NCBI GenBank assembly: GCA_003439945.1
Contig: QVRM01007078.1
Span: 1 to 64,000, forward strand
Length of the DNA stretch: 64,000 nt
Source of the DNA: Dermanyssus gallinae
Lineage: Eukaryota; Arthropoda; Arachnida; Mesostigmata; Dermanyssidae
Direction of reading: 5' to 3'
Positions 1 through 14,040 of the stretch are shown one piece after another; position 1 is the first letter of the stretch, and each line of letters begins with the position of its first letter. A model generated the notes under the pieces. It was not told the origin of the DNA. It saw only the letters and a program-made list of their open reading frames with translations, and made no database searches. The translations under genes and the position numbers were made by a program.

Positions 1-773
1 AAACTTACCTGGTCCTGACACTAGAAGGATTGACAGATTACTACGAATGCCACCATTGCACTACTACTAGTATGACGAGTTTTGCATGTTTCCGCTAGCA
101 GCCGCCGTTGCTGCTTCTCTTGTTGTGTTGCTGCCATTCATGATGTTGCCCCCGGTGCTGGGGCCGCCGTTGTGTCCACTGGGGTTCGAGCCGAACGTCG
201 AAAAGGAGAGGAAAAAATTGCCCGATAGAAATAGCGCAACAGTGAGAAAGACCTCCTACATGATACCTACCACAGGAAGGGAACGACATGATGCCAACGA
301 CGCCGCTCGTGACGAAAACGACGACGACGACGACGACACAGCATCGATGACGCTCACGCCAATGTACCACCCCCCCCCCCTCACTTTCCCCCCGAAGTAG
401 TGAGGCGAAGGGGGGAAGACGGGATCTATCGTATTGCTAAATCATGTTTGTTTTGAGATGTCGCGTGTTGTTTTGAGCTTGTTGTTCTTCGCGCTCGTTG
501 TTCGTTCGCTGAGTAGTTTTCTCATAGTTGTTGTTGTTTTTTGTTCTGGTCGCATCGTTGGCTGTTTTTCGTCGTTGTTGTTGTCGTCGTCGTCGTAATA
601 TTCGTGTTGTTATTCATTCGTTTTGTTTTCGTGTTCTGATCGGCTGCATTGTCACCATTGCGTGTCGTCTGTGTCGTCACAGCATGCACTGGCTGGCAGT
701 AGCATATTGTTGCTGTGCGATTGTAGTAGAACAACTAGTAGAGGTGCTGACGTCAGTCATGATGATGATGAGG

Positions 774-774
<1 letters not shown>
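1..774. other. Non-coding, low-complexity
   Basis: GAC/GAT triplets (316-348), GTTGTT-rich sequence (525-610), and no supported gene. 1070-4043 continues likewise, with (GTA)n at 1898-1928, a C run at 2734-2750, TA at 3293-3329, and TTG/GGT triplets at 3555-3610. Confidence 0.6.
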
Positions 775-1069
<295 letters not shown>

Positions 1070-3291
1070 TGAGTGATGACGAGCTATTGAAAGAGAAAAC
1101 CTGATAAGAACAGAGGCAGATAGCAGAGAACGTGGGCAAACGTCTTGGGAGTCAAAGAGCGGGAAAATCAAACTTTAAAAGCTTTCGAGGATTGAATGAT
1201 CTAAACGATGACAACAATAACAACAACAACAACCGCAGACAATGTAACGTAACCGTTGGCGACAGTGACGATATCAAAACGACAACAACAACAACGCTAA
1301 CTACAACGAAAACGACGGCAGACGAAAAACAACGACAAATACGAAACGAACAATAGCAGCAGCAGCAATAACAACAACAATACCTGTGGTAACTATACTG
1401 ATTGCTAATGGAGCTGTTATTGTTACACCACAGAGATTGTTATTAGTTTAGATACCCGGTGCAACCGAAGCCTCCGAGAATCAAATTGTTGATGATTTTG
1501 TTATAATGGAGATACACAAATACATCAAGTCCTGATATCATGTTCATAAAAAAACCTTATCACCAATAGCCACTTCCTGCTACATTTATAGTCTATTGGT
1601 GTGTAGAAATTCTGTACAGAGGCACATATCGAACTTAGTCGTTTTAGCAGAACAACGAACCAAACTGTTTCCTGAAATGCGCCATACAATATTCCTCCGT
1701 TAGGGCTGGATATTAGTGTTATCAGTGCTGAATTACAGATCGCCACCCCACAAGATACACAATCACACATAGGAGATATACATAAGTATCGACTTGAATG
1801 ACGATCAAAATATTTATAATACTTCCGAGCAAAAGAAAATACGTTCAAAAGCACACACTGTCGAGTCTTGGGGTTACAGAGCATAAGTACATGTAATTGT
1901 AGTAGTAGTAGTAGTAGTAGTAGTAGTAATAATCAGTCAACTCGATATATTATGATTTATGACATGTTTTACTACTCAACAAGGCAAATCAATATTAAAG
2001 ATAGCAGTGAGCATAGCAAAATGTGGTGACACACTTATAACCACGTGTCACGAACAACATAGATCTCTTATAGAAGGGAGGCGCGTTTGTGAAAAAAGCG
2101 ACAGTGAATAATCAGGCAAATTTCTGTTTTCAAGCTCAAGATCAACTAATAATACTTTAAAGTCAGACGATGTATTTATACGTGTGTGCGTGTGAGACAG
2201 TTGTGCTGGTATCTGAGTGTGCTGGTCTGAGCACGTTTTTTGTTGACTCGACACGAGGCAGTTCATACATGCACGCACAGTTTACCGCCACTCGGGGTGT
2301 AAACTTGGGTGTGACGTGACGCGCAACCCCCAAGGGCTCGCTGTAGGTGGTGGTTATGGTGGTAGGGGAGCTAAGAAACCCCCAACAGCTATCTCTAGCG
2401 CCTAAACTGACCACCACCGCTAAACTGAAGAGCAGAACAATCGGATCGTAGTGATTCGATACTGATTGAGTCGACTCGCACAGAGCTGTTCTCGTTGAGC
2501 TCGAGCCGTTGCCATTGATTAGTTGTTCTTCTACCGCTTCTCGTCCTCTGGGCGGGGCGCAGTAGAGTTCTGAACGCGCCGCCACGCCGGCCGTGGGGCT
2601 CCACCTCTTGAGCCTTCACGTTACGGCCAATACCATATTACACCAAAGCAACAACTATGACGACACGTACTTCTACGGCAACTTCACAAAAACGACGTCA
2701 ACTACCAATTCTACAAGAAACTACGATCTTGAACCCCCCCCCCCCCCCCCCGACAACCCTTTAAGGCCGACATTGCGATACGGCACCGCAATGCGTCCCG
2801 TAGATATCAGGACAGGTTCAATGCCGCCGTCGCCATTTAGAGGACAAGGTGGCCAATTACGTCCAACTACGGTGAACATAATATTGAGGTCAACTTGCGT
2901 CATGTGCCAAATAGACATACTACGAGATTCCACGCCCCTGCTACAGGTGGATACAACTCGAGCTAGTCCTGCTCGGATGAGGTGTCTTTACGGTTTCGCC
3001 TACGTCGCCTGTTGACCTGCTTCACGTCCTGATATCTTTCACACTCGACAGCATAGAAGCCTTGTCGTCATCGTCGTCAACGTCTTTGTAAAGTTATGGC
3101 GGCGCTACCTGCAGACCGCTTTGAACGCTGATCAACTCGCTTGATGAAACTCGACTTCAAATGGCATGAATTAAACAAAGCACTTGGCTTGGCGCGACTT
3201 CTCCTTTCGTTCTCCCTCTTGCAACACGCCACGATACACACAAACATAACAACCTTCGCGAGTCGTCTGCGCATATGTTTGTACGTGCGAC

Positions 3292-3336
<45 letters not shown>

Positions 3337-4042
3337 CGCTTGCACGTGCATACACATATATATGTATACGCGTATCGCCACTTCTTAGCGAACCAGTGTT
3401 GGAACGGCCTTGTTCGCACGCACAACGTAGAAGAAACACTTCAACCGAAATTCATATTGTTTGCAGCTCACAACAGCCCCGCGGAATCGAGTTCTTGCTC
3501 ACAGCGTATGCTCATATATGGGCGATACGATCCGCATCGTTCTCTCGTGCGTGATTGTTGTTGGCGCGTTGTTGTTGTTGTTGTTGTTGTTGTTGGTGGT
3601 GGTGGTGCAGTGCTCGTTCCGGTTGTTGTTGTACTTGTTGTAATTAATATTATTGTAATGGTTGTTAATACCGAATTTGCTATCGTTGTTGTTGTTGTTG
3701 ATGCCGTTCTTGGCGTCGTCATCAGTACTGTGCTTGCTGTTGTTATTGTTGCTGTTGCGTTCGTTGTCCATTTACCCCTCTTCTTCATCGTCGTCATTTT
3801 CACTGGACGTCTCCAAATCCCTACTATGGCCTGCTTAGTGCCGATCGGCAAGCCGCTTCCCGTCACGCCGGTCAAGCCAGTGTTTGCCAACTTACGGCAT
3901 TCGCGCTTATTCGAGCCGAGCACGCGAGACAAACACGAGCCGTGAAAGAATAGCAATCATACCGCCATTAGCCACAAATACGGAACGAGTATAGCCGCCG
4001 CAGCAGCAGATCAAGATCATCTTTACTATCTGCTCTTTTAAT

Positions 4043-4777
<735 letters not shown>

Positions 4778-4818
<41 letters not shown>
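4778..4818 (+). repeat. (TAA)n tract, 3' end of retroelement copy 1
   Basis: About 13 TAA units directly after the element 3' UTR. This is either the element's own 3' tail or target sequence. Confidence 0.9.
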
Positions 4819-4819
<1 letters not shown>

Positions 4820-5890
4820 GTGCCTATTTATATTTACCAGTCCATCTATTTAGCCACAGGTCCCTCTACTAGTCTAGCGGGCTTAATTTTGTTGTATTGC
4901 ACTCTCCCCCCCATCCCATGTTAGCACTATGACCGAGCCCGCGCGTATCCGCTTACTAGCCACGTTCACATGTCGATCTGTATGTGATTGTTTCTAAATG
5001 TTCACCGTAGAGTGATGTCGAACACTTTAGCCGTTGGATCTTCCGCCAATATATATATATATATATATATATATACGAAGGAGAAAACCAAACAGGTAGG
5101 ATCTCAGATGTCTTTGATTCGAAGCAACCCTGTTTCTACATCAGGTCGAAGGAGAAACGAAGGTTAAGGTAACCGTTATGTGTACACTTAAAGTACTAAT
5201 CAGGCGGCGCCACGTTAGTGCCGACAAGAAGTATTATTTACATCGACGACAACTCGACGGACTAGAAGTCTACGAAACTAGACAAAACACCAACAACAAA
5301 AGAAGCATGCCCGTTGTAATGGTGTCAAGTTAGAGAAGCCTCCACTGCGACATAACAGTCAACGATACTCGTCTAAACCGCCTACAGGCGGCTAGAAATC
5401 TACAGACCCGACAAGCTGACGCCTTTTAAAAAGCGACTTTTTACAACACTTTTCTTCATTTTCTTTAACATCCCAACTCACGCTCTGCAGTATAACGTTT
5501 TAAATTCTACATTTTTATCTGTTGCATTTAGCTGTCTGATCTACCCTGAGATAGCGGGCTAGAAGATACAGCTAAAAATCACACAGATAATTAATGTGTA
5601 CTTTCGTCATGAAGGAGAAACTATAACACGACCCTACTATGTTTGGGCAACACCCATACCTGCAGCCGATTAATGTGCTTTTAGACGGTTTTTACAGAAT
5701 GCTATGGCGGCTTTCAGAGAAGCTCTTACGATAGTTTAGCAATCGCATAAGTATCAGCTAGGCAAAGAGAAATACATAATTCGCTGCGTAACAACTGAGG
5801 CGAGCAATCTGTAAACAGTCTACACACACTGTCTATTTTTATGATAATTATTTACAATCTTTCTTACTTCTATGATGCGGCCTGCGGCTC

Positions 5891-5925
<35 letters not shown>

Positions 5926-5932
5926 CATATAA

Positions 5933-5981
<49 letters not shown>

Positions 5982-6704
5982 CACTTTGCAATGAATTGTC
6001 TTAGCGCGAATATGTAGTCACACAATTACAATTGGTTAACTAACAAAATGCGCAATTGCACCATGGTTTGACAGCAAATTTGCAATATTGACAGGCATTG
6101 AATACCAGTGTCTCGGTGTTATAGTGATAATCGGTCAAAAAATAGACTATTTAAATAAATCGAGTAAATCATGCAATTTAGTCGACATTATTTGTCTAAG
6201 GTGCTCAATAATGAGCTTGCCCGACGTGTTGTCTCGAAGGCCTTAGCGATGTTACGTCCTGCTGAATGCCCAGACTGAAGCGTAAATCGTATTTTTGCAT
6301 TATTATCTTCAGAAATACTGTCGTAAATGTATCATCCACTTATTGTGACGTATACACGTATTACCCTAATCAAATGATTACTTAATTATGTAAAATGTAG
6401 CATTTTTTTATTGGCATTTTTCCGTTATTCTCGTTGCCGCAGTCAGTGATGTTCGAGCATTTGTGCGCTCGTTGACCAAACATTTTGTTCCACCGATGTT
6501 GTTCTTGCTGTTGGTGCCAGCTTGACGCCAGGTCGACACAGTTGGTCACCGTTTGGTCGCATCATAGCTGGCTGCAGCGATACAGCGACGAGATACGGCG
6601 CTTCCATACATAGAATTAGGCGTAGCCTCATTGCCGCTTTGACCACAACACCACAGCCACCGTTACGCGCACAAAAATTCGATGAAATCCATGCATGTAT
6701 GTGT

Positions 6705-6759
<55 letters not shown>

Positions 6760-6922
6760 AACAAGTAAGACATTGGATATGCTCCACAAACGTGTGGACG
6801 TGTACGTATAGACATGTACGTCGAAACGCTTGTGCATTTGTATATAACGTCGTACTTTCTTTAGAAATAGTATTTATTGGTATTTTGTGCATGCAGCGGT
6901 GGCTTGTAATGATTCATATACG

Positions 6923-6954
<32 letters not shown>

Positions 6955-7245
6955 TATATATATATATATATATATACACTACAAACATATATTTGCATGG
7001 AGAACGTGCGCAAGCACAAACATGACCAACTAAACGAATGCTAAGTTTAAAACAAAACATCTGTGTATGGCTTTTAGTAATCTTGTGTTGGCCTTCGACC
7101 TTAGTGGCCGAGCCGATGCCATCCTTTTCTTGTTACGATTTTCCGTAAGGCTATTACCCTGTGTACGGTTTTTCTTGTCATGGATAATCTTAATTAACTC
7201 CGGTATTTACCTTGTCTAAATTGGAAACCATGCAAACAAATTTAA
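4819..7245. other. AT-rich intergenic sequence
   Basis: Several (TA)n runs; no coding or transposon signal recognised. 7313-8321 is similar apart from the hairpin at 8006-8045 and (TC)n at 8219-8242. Confidence 0.6.
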
Positions 7246-7312
7246 GAGTGGCCAGTCCTCCCGAATGCAAGGCAAAGGCTTTGCCACTAAGCCATCTTGC
7301 TCGGTAACTTGT
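7246..7312 (-). other. tRNA-like remnant (D arm and anticodon arm), possible SINE head
   Basis: The minus strand reads GATGGCTTAGTGGCAAAGCC, a match to the polymerase III A box with a perfect 4-bp D stem (GGCT/AGCC). It continues into CTTGCATTCGGGAGG, resembling an Ala anticodon arm. No T arm/B box follows, so it is not a functional tRNA. Confidence 0.35.
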
Positions 7313-8005
7313 TGATATCGCTTAGGCGGATGTTGTTTAGAGAGATAGATGTTGTAAGTTGACAGGTTGACCAGCCGACGATACTGTTCCGAGTTAAGGT
7401 ATCAGCATTTGAATATGCAAATTGTCGGCCCATTAACGCATCCCAAACACCAAGGGCGACCAATGGTGACGGCAGCAGCGAATCGTTCAGGTTCAGTATG
7501 AATCTCATATCATTTGTGCGCATGATGCGTTTGTGCATTATACATATTGATATATTATTTATTAGGCGACGTGTTTCATCATAAGTACACAGACACGTAT
7601 AGCGTGGCGTGTGTCAATGGCTGACAGAGCGCAGATCAAGGCCCACGCCACATTTTTTTAATTAATTTAACGACAATTAGCCGGACCTATCTAGATATTC
7701 TACGAACAGGTTCGACTATCACCAAATCGACTAACGGCAGACACTCAGACAATGAGATAGGTGCAATAAATAAATAAAGCTTTGGCTTTGTTTCAAAGCA
7801 ATGCCAAAACATTATGTCGAGCCTGAGAGCGGGGTGGAAGCGAGGGGAGGGGTAGAGGAATATGGGTTTAGTGGGCTTGTTAGTCCCACACTAGTCCCAG
7901 GCTAACTGCTCGTGACGTATGTACATCGAGCATTCCGGAAACTTCCTAAAAAATAGATATGAGCTAATAACTTTGTTCCGGTTACTCCCATTTCCTTAGT
8001 CAGTT

Positions 8006-8045
8006 ACTCTCCGCCAGGCACTGGACAAAGTGTCTGGCGGAGAGT
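8006..8045. repeat. 17-bp inverted repeat with 6-base loop
   Basis: 8006-8022 (ACTCTCCGCCAGGCACT) pairs with 8029-8045 (AGTGTCTGGCGGAGAGT), with one mismatch (G opposite T, a wobble pair in RNA). Loop GGACAA. A strong, GC-rich hairpin in otherwise unremarkable sequence. Confidence 0.85.
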
Positions 8046-8321
8046 CGTTTGATGACCGCCACATAGACATGGAAAAGCCGTGCCCCTATTTGGGACAGGG
8101 ATGATCCCTAATGCATCTCGGATCTCGCTTTTCGAGGCTGCTGATGGAGGCGACGGTTGATACCGTTACGTGTTCGCATAGCAGCAGCCCGCCCTTAATT
8201 TCATCATTTAAATCGTTTTCTCTCTCTCTCTCTCTCTCTCTCAGTTATTCTCTCTTGTTGTTCTATCTTTCCTTCATTTAACCTAGGCCCGCTGAGCCCA
8301 TCGATTGTAAAGACTCAAGCT

Positions 8322-8450
8322 AGAATGAAAACATTTTTAAGGAGGTTGTTTTTTTCTATTCTAGACTATCCTCCGTCCCCAACGGACCTGTAACTCACCG
8401 CGATGTATATCATTATCAATGCACCGAGGGCCGAACATAATGAGATATCT
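8322..8450. mobile_element. Second copy of the 165-bp short element, partial
   Basis: Opposite in orientation to the 32.5-kb copy. Shared blocks include AAGGAGGTTGTTTTT, CTAGACTATCCTCCGTCCCC, GCACCGAG and AGATATCT. The left boundary coincides with the boundary defined by the target duplication at 32.65 kb. The other end has diverged and no target duplication is visible. Confidence 0.6.
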
Positions 8451-10059
8451 AACGAGATTCAGCCTAGAACCACCAAAACACAATACGCAAATTGTGTTTT
8501 TGGGCATTGGACGCAGTTTTCAATCCGCAATGTCACGCGTGGTGGTGTTGGTCAGTTGCTTGACTGACGCCGGCCAGCAAGCAAGCATACCATCAAGGCC
8601 TTTTTAAGCCGAATGCAAGTATTATCCGATTGATATGTGACGTTGTCTCGCAGCAGCAGCAGCAGCAGCAGCAGGAGACGCGCTATGCCGTAGTCTATCT
8701 AGCAGATTGTGGTGTGGGTCGTTGTCGTTGAGCAGAGCAGGCTTTGTCAACAGAGAGCCGACAGATAAGCTTCAGACAGATCATGCCCGATGGACCGATG
8801 ATCATGACGCCGAGACGACCAATCACTGATTGGATCGGACGACAGTTTGACGCCGCCGCCATCTTTGTCTTTCTCGTTGCTGTTGCCTTCTATAGTAGTA
8901 CTCTCTCACAGAGAACTCGTGCGAATGAGCAATTGCGAAGCACACTCCGAAAGACAGCGAGGTAAGGAGCGAAAAAGAGCAGTTGGAACCGTGTGTTTGT
9001 GTGAGAGAGAGAGAGAAATAAAACAAATAAAAGCGAGAGAGAGAAAGAGAGAAAGAAAGAGGTATATACGGTTAGAAATGAGCAGAGATTATACCTCAAC
9101 TAGATGAAGTCATAAATATTCTCATCATTGTCCTCGTTCCATAGTCTTCAATAGGCCGGAACAGCATCGGTAAGAGGTGCTCATGTAGGTGTTGTTGTTG
9201 TTGTCGTTGTTGTTACGGCCGCTATTGTTGTCACCGGCGTGCTATTGGTACTTTCTAGTCGACGAGGAACAGAGATAGATAGGGCGGGGACGGGGGGGGG
9301 GGAGGCAGGGGGTGAGAGAACAACAGATCAGTCAGTGCCGGGGGTGGCTGGATCGGCTTGCTACATACAGCTCACTTGTCTTAACGAGGTCTGACAACAA
9401 CCTCACGTCGCTTGAGGGAAAGAACGGCGACTACAAGAACACAGCAACAACAACAACAACAACAGCAGCAGCAACCACAACGACAACAACAACAGCAACA
9501 ACAACCATGACAACAACAACGACGACAACAACAATAAGAACGACAGCAATAAGACAACATATAAGAGCAGCCACAAAAGCAAAGCGACCTGCGACGCGTC
9601 TTTAGTGATGACGACCACGATGACGAGTTTGGCGAAGGCGATCGACAAGCCAACAACATGCTCGCCACTTACTTACGTGGCCAACTCCACTTAGTCCACC
9701 TCCGCTGTCCGTCCGTCCGTCCGCTTAACAAGCAGGGCGAAGCTCACAGGCTGGCAAAGAGCCGTACAGGCAAACTGTGGACTGAGCAGCGGACTAGCGA
9801 GCGAGGCTGACTCTCCTTCTCCTGCTCTCGGCGACATGCTCGGGCGTTCATCCATTGTGTGCCGCCGTTGTCGCCGGCTTTCTTTTATTTCGTCCTCTAC
9901 CATCCGTCTCTGTATAGTAGTATCGTCGGCTCTACTGCTATGTGTGCCCAGTCTTGCGTTTGTTGCAGTTGGACATTCGTTGCCGCACTCCTCAACGATT
10001 GCGAGAGCGTGAAAACGGAACTGCTGATTGATTGGGTTGAGCTGTATGCTCGATATTAG

Positions 10060-10100
<41 letters not shown>

Positions 10101-12049
10101 TATCGATTTACGGATGCGGTATGCGTGGGAACAACCCTGTCTGCCTCACTGATAATTCCTGATTCCTTAAAAATGTATATATATATATATATATATATAT
10201 TATGTACTCGTATATACTCATATATAGATGAGATTCTCACAACAAATGCACAGACATGCGTGCGTTTCTTCGTAGGCAACCAGCACTTGTAATGGCGGTA
10301 TTAGTATTAGTTGTTGTTGTTGTTGCTTGTTGTTGTTGCTGGTTCTGTTGTTGCTAATCTTGTTGTTATGTTGTTGTTGTTGTTTGTTGTGGTATTGATG
10401 GTAGTGTTAGCGTGCACGAAGCAGAACCACCCTTAGCTGTCGCGGCAGGCTTTACTCGCAAGGCGGATCGGTAGATGGTTTCTAATAGACGTAGCAGTAG
10501 TAGTAGTAGTAGTCGTAGTAGTAATAGTGCGAGTACACTTTGCTTGTCCAATTAGACTGTCCTTGACGACGTCAGGTGGTCAGGCGGGCCGGGCTGAGTG
10601 CGCGGTCGCAAGCCAATGCGTAGGCACGATGGGCGTTTTCTTCTTTGTCGACCGGTCGTCTGTTGTGTCGGCGGCGGCGGCGACCGGCTTTCTTGCCACT
10701 GTACTACTAGGTAGGCATGCACCTGCCAGTGTGCCGTGCGGTGCATACGTTCCGCCGCCGCCGCCACCCGCTCGCACAGCGGGAACCCGGCAACTAGCAG
10801 GACCAGTACAGGAGGGAGGTACAGAGAGTACAGTACAGAGAGCGAAGGACGGAAGGAGGAACTGAGAGACTCACCTCGGAAGAAGACCTCGGAAAGCCTC
10901 GTACGCAGTGGGAAAAACTAAGGGCAAAAACCTCAACAGGCGTCTCTGCTGCTGCTGCGGGCGCCCTTGCTCCACGTTCTCCCCTCCGTGGGAGGACGTG
11001 GAGCCCCTCGCAGGTGGTACTAGCGCCCTTGAGAGCCCCTTGAAGGTAGCACGGCGGCACGTTCGGCCTCCTTTGTGAGTAGGGACTGTGGGGAAGAGGG
11101 GGGGAGAGCGCGAGAAAGAGGCTTCGGGTAAAGCTCGCTTTGCCGCTGATAAAAATTACCGATGTGGTTAATAAGGATTTCAAGACAAAAGTGAGGAAGA
11201 GAAAGCTGGGGATGGGCAAGGCGGAGAGACAGAGAGACACTCTTTCGTCTCCACGATGTCCCCGCGCGTTGTTAACCACTCGTTAGCACCAAGTGCAGCG
11301 TAGCGCAATGAGCGCATCGTCCGCGATCGACATTGCTGAGTGGTTTATATATATATATATATACAAATGCACGCGATTGACGTACTCTAAGTTAGATGCA
11401 TACTGACTTGGAACACATTGGAACAGTTACATCGCACCGTGTGTGTACTGTAAATGAATAGATGCTGATTTATAAAAATATATAAATACTTAATAAACTA
11501 TGTCGTCCATTCATATGTAGTTAGGAACTTCGACATCAGTTGCTGCAGACCGTCCCGGCGAGATGCATGTCAATTTCAAAGACACCTTATCTAAGATGTA
11601 TATATACATGTAAAATATTGCCTGTTTCGGAATTTACGGCTGCTATACTAAACACTGTAAACGACTTGCTCAGCTTGGCTTGATGAAGCATGCCACTTCG
11701 CTCATAAGATAGGCAATTTTTTTTTATTTATTATTACATCACCTTTTGGTATTGTTGATTATATTACATTACACGTTATAAGATTAAGATAGGCTAATAG
11801 ATGCGCTGTTGCTCTCCAAGTTATCCGCGTGTCACGATTCACGAGTGTATCGAGCCAATTCCGAAGCCACAGGGATCTCACATAGATAAACGTTTAACAT
11901 ACAAGACTTGAGGAAAATAAGCTTGTGCTGGTTCAAATTACGAAGCCCTGCCGAGCAGGTAGAGCTCCGTACATGTTCAAGTTGCTTTGTTTCTGTCGTG
12001 TACAGAAACGCCTATAGAATTTGCCCGCACATAACGGCGTTAACTCTGC
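8451..12049. other. Intergenic sequence, partly GC-rich
   Basis: (GCA)n at 8651-8674, GA-rich sequence (9000-9062), CAA/CAG arrays, TTG arrays (10310-10385), (GTA)n (10495-10525), and a GC-rich patch (10560-11100) with GGC triplets. No gene supported. 12561-13759 shows only AT-rich sequence and TA runs. Confidence 0.55.
9441..9535. repeat. Imperfect (CAA)/(CAG) array
   Basis: CAACAACAG-type units interrupted by CGA and ATGA. A similar short array lies at 26095-26121. Confidence 0.85.
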
Positions 12050-12560
12050 CTGGACCAGAGTGTATGCCTAGTAATGTGGTGCCAGGAACGAAGGCGAGCA
12101 GTGGGCATATCAAGCCAAACAGAAGCCGTAGCCACAGCAATTGAGCAAGGCTGATGGAAAACAAAGCTGTTGGCCTCGATTTTCTTAAACAAAGGCACAG
12201 CCGCTGTGGTCAACTTTTTAAGAAGTACATACACATGATACTTGAGTTTAGAGAGAGTTGAGAGGTGCACGCGATATTTGTCGATTTCAAAGCCGCGTTT
12301 GACACCGCTCTGCCGGATAATAGATAATTCTCACAGAGCTAGCTAAAGCATTCGTTGGAGCACGGATGCTTGCATTGCTCCGAACCTTAGTTCAAACAGA
12401 TGTGGTAACACTCTATGACGGATTATGTCAACATGCCCCGTTCCAACAGACAACAACGGGTGCGTCTCAGAACGGCAACGTCTCGTCTTCTAACAAGCAG
12501 TTAGCTAACAGGAGCTCTAACAGGCGTCCTAGTGGATAAACGCCGCATGTTAGCTAATAT
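12050..12560 (+). pseudogene. Reverse transcriptase remnant of a non-LTR element
   Basis: Plus-strand frames contain recognisable reverse transcriptase blocks in order: LMENKAVGLD (NKAxGxD, block 1-2) at about 12152, VHAIFVDFKAAFDT (motif A) at about 12267, and ARMLALLRTLVQTDVVTLYD with QQTTTGASQNGNVSS (region before and at motif B) at about 12360-12490. Stops and frameshifts separate them. No motif C (YxDD) was found. It could be an upstream part of the REL-type family found elsewhere in the window, but no overlap with those copies allows a test. Confidence 0.65.
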
Positions 12561-13351
12561 ACTGAAGTTGAATAGGAGCATTTGTCGGCGTACATCGGCA
12601 ACCATTGCATAACGTGAAACCTGCGTTTTTTAACAAGAGCCGGGAAATGACTCTGAATGATCGGAACGAGGAAACGACGTATATATTATATAACCGATCA
12701 TAAATATATATATGCTTAAACTGACTGTCATTATTTAAATACATTCGCAACTAGAGCGCAACGGAATGAAAGGCCACATTCACTATATTTGCCTAGTGGT
12801 CAACACTGGAGTGTATCGCTTAAAAAATTGGCGAGTCAAAAATTACTCTAAATGATATATATATATATATATATGCTTAAACAAACTGTAAATCTTTAAA
12901 CACATTTGCGATTGGCCCTGTTTGCCTCAGTTGGTGTGCACCCCTGTAGCTCCACTAAAAGTTTGCAGCGTTCCGGGACTGTCGAAAAGGTCCAGTCATT
13001 TCCGGTAAATGGTTTACGGGAATTAGGGACTACTTGTTGACTAAGTTGTCAACCTCTCCTGTATCCCTGCTAAGTGTACTACTGTGCAGTTACACTCTAA
13101 ATCGCACAGGCTACGTGCTGGGAAACCTCCGTTCTCCTCCTAACAGCGCGCCGGATTGACATTGGCTGACCCTAAACCCCCGCCCGCGTTCCATCTTTGC
13201 TTCGTCAGCCGACACTCATTGCGCCATTGTGGTCAAAGAAAAACTGAATAGAAAAGGTTTGGCGACGGCGGCGCCATGCTTGTTAATCTATCAATCGTTG
13301 ACTGGATTCAGACTTATTTTGAATACGAACTCTGTATATAGCATAGAACAA

Positions 13352-13354
13352 TAG

Positions 13355-13388
<34 letters not shown>
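13352..13388. repeat. (TA)n tract
   Basis: One of many TA runs. Others of similar size: 3293-3329, 5049-5075, 5892-5920, 5940-5976, 6711-6759, 6922-6975, 10062-10097, 10172-10201, 15067-15107, 22883-22911, 24518-24557, 29500-29545, 42913-42952, 43018-43046. Confidence 0.9.
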
Positions 13389-13390
<2 letters not shown>

Positions 13391-13621
13391 CACGGCCGTA
13401 GTGAAGTTCAATGCATGGTTTAATGGCTTGGAATTATTTATTTTAGAGCGCGTTTACATACTGATCAGTAATTCAGTTAGTATAATACTCATAAAGCAGC
13501 ACGGCTGTTGTTCTAGCGCAACCGTTGTATAGTCAAGCTTGCGCAATTAAAACAACAGTGAGACGTGACTGTGTCAAGCGTGCAAGATTATTCTTGTGCG
13601 CAAGCTTACTTCAGAAGAATG

Positions 13622-13624
<3 letters not shown>

Positions 13625-13667
<43 letters not shown>

Positions 13668-13681
13668 AGAGAGAGAGAGAA
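13625..13681. repeat. (TA)n followed by (GA)n
   Basis: A TA run to 13664 continuing into GAGAGA; a compound microsatellite. Confidence 0.9.
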
Positions 13682-13759
13682 AACAGACGACAAATGCGCT
13701 TGTGAAAGTTCGTATCACAACCAAACGGATCAGGCAAAGATACCTATGAATTAAGTATC

Positions 13760-14040
13760 TGGTATAGATGTCACATGACAGGATACACCAGAGGTGGGAG
13801 GCACTGAGTATATCCAGGTCTTCAACTTCCCGTCAGACTTGTTTAACTTTGTATCTCAATTTCGAAGCGCAAAGCTTTCGAATATTGCTGTACGGCAAAA
13901 ATTCTGGCGTTGTTGGCCCAAAACAAGTCGTCAGCGTATGTCCGCGGACAGTCAATTTGTAGGTACATTTTTATGTCAGAAAGACAACAATCTGTACAAA
14001 TTGGACACGATATATCAGATGCTGGGAACATATTAGTTGA
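13760..14040 (-). mobile_element. Non-LTR element 3' fragment, family B copy C
   Basis: The minus strand shows MYLQIDCP (about 13968), KVKQV, REVEDLDILS (about 13820). These match in order the same blocks in the copies at 32.2-33.2 kb and 44.5-45.3 kb. From memory of family sequences, this is the region between the reverse transcriptase and the C-terminal zinc knuckle of a non-LTR polyprotein. It is degenerate, with one stop within the blocks listed. Confidence 0.5.

Noticed and set aside
3293..3329. Open frames rich in Tyr-Ile from (TA)n tracts here and elsewhere
   Set aside because: Products of dinucleotide repeats read as TAT ATA codons.
13843..14031. YADD in a minus-strand frame, resembling the reverse transcriptase catalytic motif
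   Set aside because: Alignment with the copy at 44.7 kb puts this segment opposite PPFAKII in a region downstream of the reverse transcriptase, so the YADD is coincidental.
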